NCBI RefSeq assembly: GCF_000280925.3 | Contig: NZ_CP012109.1 | Span: 1,426,001-1,490,000, forward strand | Length of the DNA: 64,000 nt | Direction of reading: 5' to 3' | Source: Myxococcus hansupus | GTDB taxonomy: Bacteria > Myxococcota > Myxococcia > Myxococcales > Myxococcaceae | Shown: positions 60,572 to 64,000 of the stretch, piece by piece | Numbering within the stretch: the first letter of the stretch is position 1 | Layout: the number at the start of each line of letters is the position of its first letter | Notes under the pieces: generated by a model | What the model was told of the DNA's origin: nothing | Seen by the model: only the letters and a program-made list of their open reading frames with translations | Databases searched by the model: none | Translations under genes and position numbers: made by a program

Positions 60572-63562
60572 TCAGTCCGTGCCGCCGCCAGAGCCTTCGG
60601 AGCCGCCACTGGAGGCCGGGGGCGGAGGCGTCGAACCACTGGCGCTGTCTCCACCGCCGGAGCCGGACGTGTTCTGCGCACCACCACCGCGCTCGCCCCG
60701 CTCACCCCGGCGCTCGCCGCGCTCGTGCCGTTCACCGCGCTCGGACCGGTCGCCCCGCTCACCTCGCTCGGAACGCTCGCCACCACCGCGCTCGGAGCGT
60801 TCACCGCGCTCGCCACCGCCGCGCTCGGAACGCTCACCACCGCGCTCACTCCGTTCGCCACGGGGACGGTCGCCACCCCGGCCCTCGCGGCGCCCCTCGC
60901 GCCGGTCACCGCCGCGCTCCGGGCGCTCGCCACCGCTGCGCTCACCACCTCGCTCCCGGTCACCACCACCGCGCTCCCGGTCACCACCACCGCGCTCCCG
61001 GTCACCACCGCCACGCTCCCGGTCACCACCGCGGTCCCGGTCCCTGCCGCCGCGCTCGCCGCCACGACGGCCCTGCTCCTGGCGGCCGTAACCGCCGCCG
61101 CCGTTGCTGTCGGGCTTGCGCTGCTGCATGGCCAGCTCGCCATCACCCGAGCCCGGGGACGACGCGACCTTGTGCTCGGGGCCCGTCGCCGAGCGTCCGT
61201 AGATGTCGTACTGCTCACGGTGGTAGTTCTGCTGCGCCTTGACCTGGATGGACTTGTTGTACCGGTCCATCAGGTGCCGCAGCTCGTTGCGCTCCTCGCC
61301 CTGGAGCAGGCGCGCGACCTCCGCGTTGCAGTTGATGACCAGCGTGGAGTCCTTGTAGCCCGGCGCTTCGCGGCGAATCTCGCGGAAGATTTCGTACGCC
61401 ACGGTGGTGGCCGTCTTCACGAAGCCGTTGCCGTCGCAGTACGGGCAGTCCTCGTGGAGCACGCGGCCAATGGACTCGCGCACGCGCTTGCGCGTCATCT
61501 CCACGAGGCCCAGCTCGGAGATGCGCAGCACGTTCGTCTTCGCCTTGTCGCGGCCCAGGGCTTCCTGGAGCGCCTTGAAGACCTTGTCGCGGTTCTGCGC
61601 CTTCTCCATGTCGATGAAGTCGCAGATGATGATGCCGCCGATGTTCCGCAGACGGAGCTGGTAGACGATCTCCTTGGCGGCCTCGACGTTGATCTTCGTG
61701 ATGGTCTCCTCGAGGCTCTTCTTGCCGACGTAGCGGCCCGAGTTGACGTCGATGGCGGTGAGCGCCTCGGCCTGGTCGATGATGAGGTAGCCGCCGCTCT
61801 TCAGCCACACCTTGCGCTGGGTGGCGCGCTGGAGCTCCTGCTCGATGCCGTACGCGTCGAAGACGGTGTCGTCGCCCTCGTGCAGGGCCACGCGGTCTCT
61901 CAGCGCCGGGTCCTGCGCGGTGACGAAGCCGAGGATGCGCTCGTACTCCTCGCGGTCATCGACGACGAGCTTCTCCACGTCGTGCGCGAAGAGGTCGCGC
62001 GTGGCGCGCAGGATGAGGTCCAGGTCCGGGTGCAGGATGCCGGGCCCGCCCCGCTTCTCGTTCTTGCGCACCACCTGGTTCCACACCTCGATGAGGAACC
62101 GGATGTCGCTCTCGAGCTTCTCCTGGGGCACGTTCTCCGCGACGGTGCGGACGATGAAGCCCGTCCCGGGCGGGCGCAGGCGGTCCACGATTTCACGCAG
62201 ACGCCGGCGCTCCTTCTCGTTGGAGATGCGGCGGCTGATGCCCACGTGGTCCACCGTGGGCATGAACACCAGGTGCCGGCCCGGGATGGAGATGTGCGAG
62301 GTGAGCCGAGCGCCCTTGGTGCCGATGGGGTCCTTGGAAATCTGGACGACGACTTCCTGGCCCACCTTCAGCAGGTCTTCAATCTTGTCCGTGCGGCGAG
62401 GCTTGGCCTTCTCCTTCTCCTCGTCGCGCTTGTCGCCGCGGCGCTTCTCCTCCTGCGGCCGACGACCCTTCTCCTTCTCCTTGCTTCGGGGCTCGCGGGC
62501 CTCACGGGCCTCGCGCGGCGTGCGGCGCTCACCGGAGACCTCGGCGGGGCGGGCAGCCTGCGCGGACTCGGCGCCCGCGGGAGAGGGGATGATGTCCCCG
62601 AGCGCGGAGGCGGCGGGAGGCGGCGGCTCGACGGGCAGCCCGGCCACATCGGTACCGGACACCTGGCCGACGTCAGCGGCGACGGCAGCGGGCTCGGACG
62701 CAGCCGCGAGAGACAGCGCCGCCTCGGGCGACGCCGTCGGCTGCGCGGAAGGCGCTTCACCCACCGCCGAGGAGGGCTCGGCCGTCACCGCACCGCCCAC
62801 CGTGGCGGCCTCGGCCGTCACCGTACCGGTCGCGGCGGGGGACTCCGTGGTCACCGCATCCGCCGACGTGGCGCCCTCGGCCGCCACCGCGGTGATGGCG
62901 GCCGTCACCGCACCCGCGGACGTGCTGCCCTCGGAAGGCGCCGCGCCCGTCGCCGTGGCGGCCTCGGCCGTGGTGGCCTCGGAGGCCACCGTCACCGCGG
63001 ACGAGGTGCCCTCGGCCGTCTGCGCCTCGGAGGGCGCCGCGCCAGCCTGAGCGGAAGCGCTGGGCGTCTCGGACGTCGCCACGGCCGCATCGGACTCGGC
63101 GGGGGGCGTCACGGAAGGCGCATTGGCGGCCAGCTCCATGACGGTGTCGCGCGGCAGCGACTCCGTGCGGGCCGCGGCGGCCTCGACCTGGGCCTCCTCG
63201 GCCTCCACCTCGGTGTGGCGGGGGGCGTGGCGGGCGGCGATTTCAGCGGCCTCGGCCTCGGACTCGTCGGGGACATCCGGCGCGTCCTCGTGCTCGCCCT
63301 CGGTCAGCTCGAACTGCGCGCGCGCGAAGTCCGGGTCGTAGACGACGTCACTGACGTAGAGGAAGGCGGCCTTCTCCAAGCCGATGTCCACAAAGGCGGC
63401 CTGCATGCCGGGGAGCACCCGGACGACCCGGCCCTTGTAGATGTTCCCGACGACGCCCTTGTCCTTCTTACGCTCGAGGTAGAACTCCGCGATGTGTCCG
63501 CTCTCGACGAGCGCGACGCGCGTCTCGCGACCCGCGGCGTTGATGACCAGGATGCTGCTCAT
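60572..63562 (-). CDS. ribonuclease E/G with large S1-domain insertion and RGG-rich tail
   Basis: 996 residues. S1 domain begins GNIYKGRVVRVLPGMQAAFVDIGLEKAAFLYVSDVV (about 38-75). It resumes only after about 300 residues at KIEDLLKVGQEVVVQISKDPIGTKGARLTSHISIPGRHLVFMP. The insert is Ala/Thr/Glu/Pro-rich, with a charged KEKEKGRRPQEEKRR end. The catalytic core has DVNSGRYVG, IGGIIICDFIDM and the zinc-link CPYC. The tail (about 850-996) is rich in GGDRERGG and RGGERSER repeats. Central to RNA turnover and rRNA processing. Confidence 0.93.
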   Translation of the reverse strand: MSSILVINAAGRETRVALVESGHIAEFYLERKKDKGVVGNIYKGRVVRVLPGMQAAFVDIGLEKAAFLYVSDVVYDPDFARAQFELTEGEHEDAPDVPDESEAEAAEIAARHAPRHTEVEAEEAQVEAAAARTESLPRDTVMELAANAPSVTPPAESDAAVATSETPSASAQAGAAPSEAQTAEGTSSAVTVASEATTAEAATATGAAPSEGSTSAGAVTAAITAVAAEGATSADAVTTESPAATGTVTAEAATVGGAVTAEPSSAVGEAPSAQPTASPEAALSLAAASEPAAVAADVGQVSGTDVAGLPVEPPPPAASALGDIIPSPAGAESAQAARPAEVSGERRTPREAREAREPRSKEKEKGRRPQEEKRRGDKRDEEKEKAKPRRTDKIEDLLKVGQEVVVQISKDPIGTKGARLTSHISIPGRHLVFMPTVDHVGISRRISNEKERRRLREIVDRLRPPGTGFIVRTVAENVPQEKLESDIRFLIEVWNQVVRKNEKRGGPGILHPDLDLILRATRDLFAHDVEKLVVDDREEYERILGFVTAQDPALRDRVALHEGDDTVFDAYGIEQELQRATQRKVWLKSGGYLIIDQAEALTAIDVNSGRYVGKKSLEETITKINVEAAKEIVYQLRLRNIGGIIICDFIDMEKAQNRDKVFKALQEALGRDKAKTNVLRISELGLVEMTRKRVRESIGRVLHEDCPYCDGNGFVKTATTVAYEIFREIRREAPGYKDSTLVINCNAEVARLLQGEERNELRHLMDRYNKSIQVKAQQNYHREQYDIYGRSATGPEHKVASSPGSGDGELAMQQRKPDSNGGGGYGRQEQGRRGGERGGRDRDRGGDRERGGGDRERGGGDRERGGGDRERGGERSGGERPERGGDRREGRREGRGGDRPRGERSERGGERSERGGGERGERSERGGGERSERGERGDRSERGERHERGERRGERGERGGGAQNTSGSGGGDSASGSTPPPPASSGGSEGSGGGTD
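60951..61045. repeat. 21-bp tandem repeats in the ribonuclease tail
   Basis: CGCTCCCGGTCACCACCAC repeats about four times in tandem on the + strand, encoding GGDRERG units on the coding (minus) strand. Variation in copy number would keep the frame. Confidence 0.85.
62370..63290. other. DNA encoding the insert in the S1 domain
   Basis: Low-complexity coding sequence, dense in GCC/GAG/ACC codons. It interrupts the S1 domain of the ribonuclease between two strands that are adjacent in other RNase E/G proteins. Confidence 0.7.
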
Positions 63563-64000
63563 GGATGAGTCCTGCTGGCGCGCGCGGTAGGGCGGACCTC
63601 ACCGGACGGGCGGCGGCGAGACGCCGGGCCTCCGTGCGCGCTGCGAAGGGAGAGGCGGCCTCCGGCGGGCCTTCAGCGCACGACGCCTGCCCGGACATGC
63701 CGGGTGCGGCGAGGGGCGCGCTGTCGAGGACCGAGGGGACCACCGCCTGCTCCTCCGAGTTCATTGGCGCCCCGCATTGCGACCGGCACCGTGCCGGGCG
63801 AGGCCTTGTCTTCACAACGCGTTCGAGCTTCCCCACGACGCGCGAGCCGTCCGCTCTTCTATCCACACCCGGTCGATGCCCATCGTGGGCACCTTGGGGG
63901 GCGACTGGAGCCTCGGTACAACCGGCGCGACTGGAGGAGCGGGAACGCAACCCGTCAAAATCCCTACCAGACGTTGACTCCCGACAACGCGGGGCGTCAC
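63563..64000. other. region upstream of the ribonuclease gene, to the window edge
   Basis: No convincing gene here. It is probably the promoter and leader region of the ribonuclease gene. RNase E genes in other bacteria have long regulatory leaders, and this stretch could be one. It includes the palindrome at 63783-63797. Confidence 0.4.
63783..63797. promoter_or_regulatory. 15-bp palindrome upstream of the ribonuclease gene
   Basis: CCGGCAC-C-GTGCCGG, a perfect palindrome with one central base, 220 bp upstream of the ribonuclease start. Its centre is too small for a hairpin, so it is more likely a protein-binding site. Chance is possible in GC-rich DNA. Confidence 0.35.

Noticed and set aside
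60951-61045. CRISPR-like or mobile repeat in the ribonuclease tail
   Set aside because: In-frame 21-bp coding repeats without spacers.
60137-63568. A 1143-codon open frame on the + strand
   Set aside because: It is antisense to the ribonuclease E/G gene, which has clear catalytic motifs; the frame is a GC-bias shadow.

Overview
The window is very GC-rich, with strong G/C bias at third codon positions. It carries a gene set typical of a predatory or fruiting myxobacterium (Myxococcota, most likely Myxococcus or a close relative): a Ser/Thr kinase with a PEGA tail, two sigma-54-type activators (one with an FHA domain), PilZ and stand-alone receiver proteins, many lipoproteins, and a type III secretion (T3SS) export operon that includes a FliO-like gene. 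Genes are tightly packed, often with ATGA or GTGA overlaps. I see no tRNA, rRNA, CRISPR array, insertion sequence or prophage. The assignment to a genus is inference from gene content only.

Layout. 1-3.9 kb: the end of an operon with a DUF3352-like protein, an ABC ATPase, an FtsX-type permease and a small membrane protein. 3.9-8.3 kb: a PEGA-tailed Ser/Thr kinase and an AAA ATPase. 8.3-16.6 kb: a cyclotransferase-like protein, a non-specific nuclease with EF-hand-like loops, an L,D-transpeptidase, a small myxobacterial protein, a LysM lytic transglycosylase with a repeat-rich N-terminus, a multihaem cytochrome lipoprotein and a receiver protein. 16.7-23.5 kb: an MscS channel, a secreted protein pair, an LpoB-type lipoprotein with its COG3014-like partner, a ZIP transporter and a methyltransferase. 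23.9-29.4 kb: a GAF-containing AAA activator; a small Cys protein plus a haem-oxygenase-like protein under a Fur-box-like palindrome; and the DUF2157/DUF4401/GDYXXLXY membrane trio. 29.5-37.6 kb: two tandem zinc-ribbon/pilin-like proteins, ureidoglycolate lyase, an FHA activator, a duplicated-domain HrpF/NolX-like protein, a thioredoxin, a His-rich metal binder, a DUF1761 protein with a WYL regulator, and a hydrolase.

37.8-46.4 kb holds a complete MoxR/Bat operon: MoxR ATPase, DUF58, two VWA proteins, TPR proteins and BatD. It is followed by a STAS-like protein, a zinc-ribbon/TPR protein, a receiver protein and a PilZ protein. 49.0-58.1 kb holds the T3SS operon: an unknown first gene, SctI, SctJ, a repeat-bearing protein of unknown function, SctQ, a FliO-like protein and SctR-S-T-U-V. 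No ATPase, stator, secretin or SctD is found here. 58.1-64 kb: an IHF/HU protein, a YihY/BrkB membrane protein, a 584-bp stretch without a convincing gene, and a ribonuclease E/G with a large insert in its S1 domain.

Most interesting items: the partial T3SS operon with a FliO-like gene and a 57-bp protein repeat; the haem-oxygenase-like protein that lacks the usual proximal His, under a Fur-like box; the HrpF/NolX-like gene with a sigma-54-like promoter beside a divergent FHA activator; and the ribonuclease with the split S1 domain. All homology calls are by eye; no searches were run.
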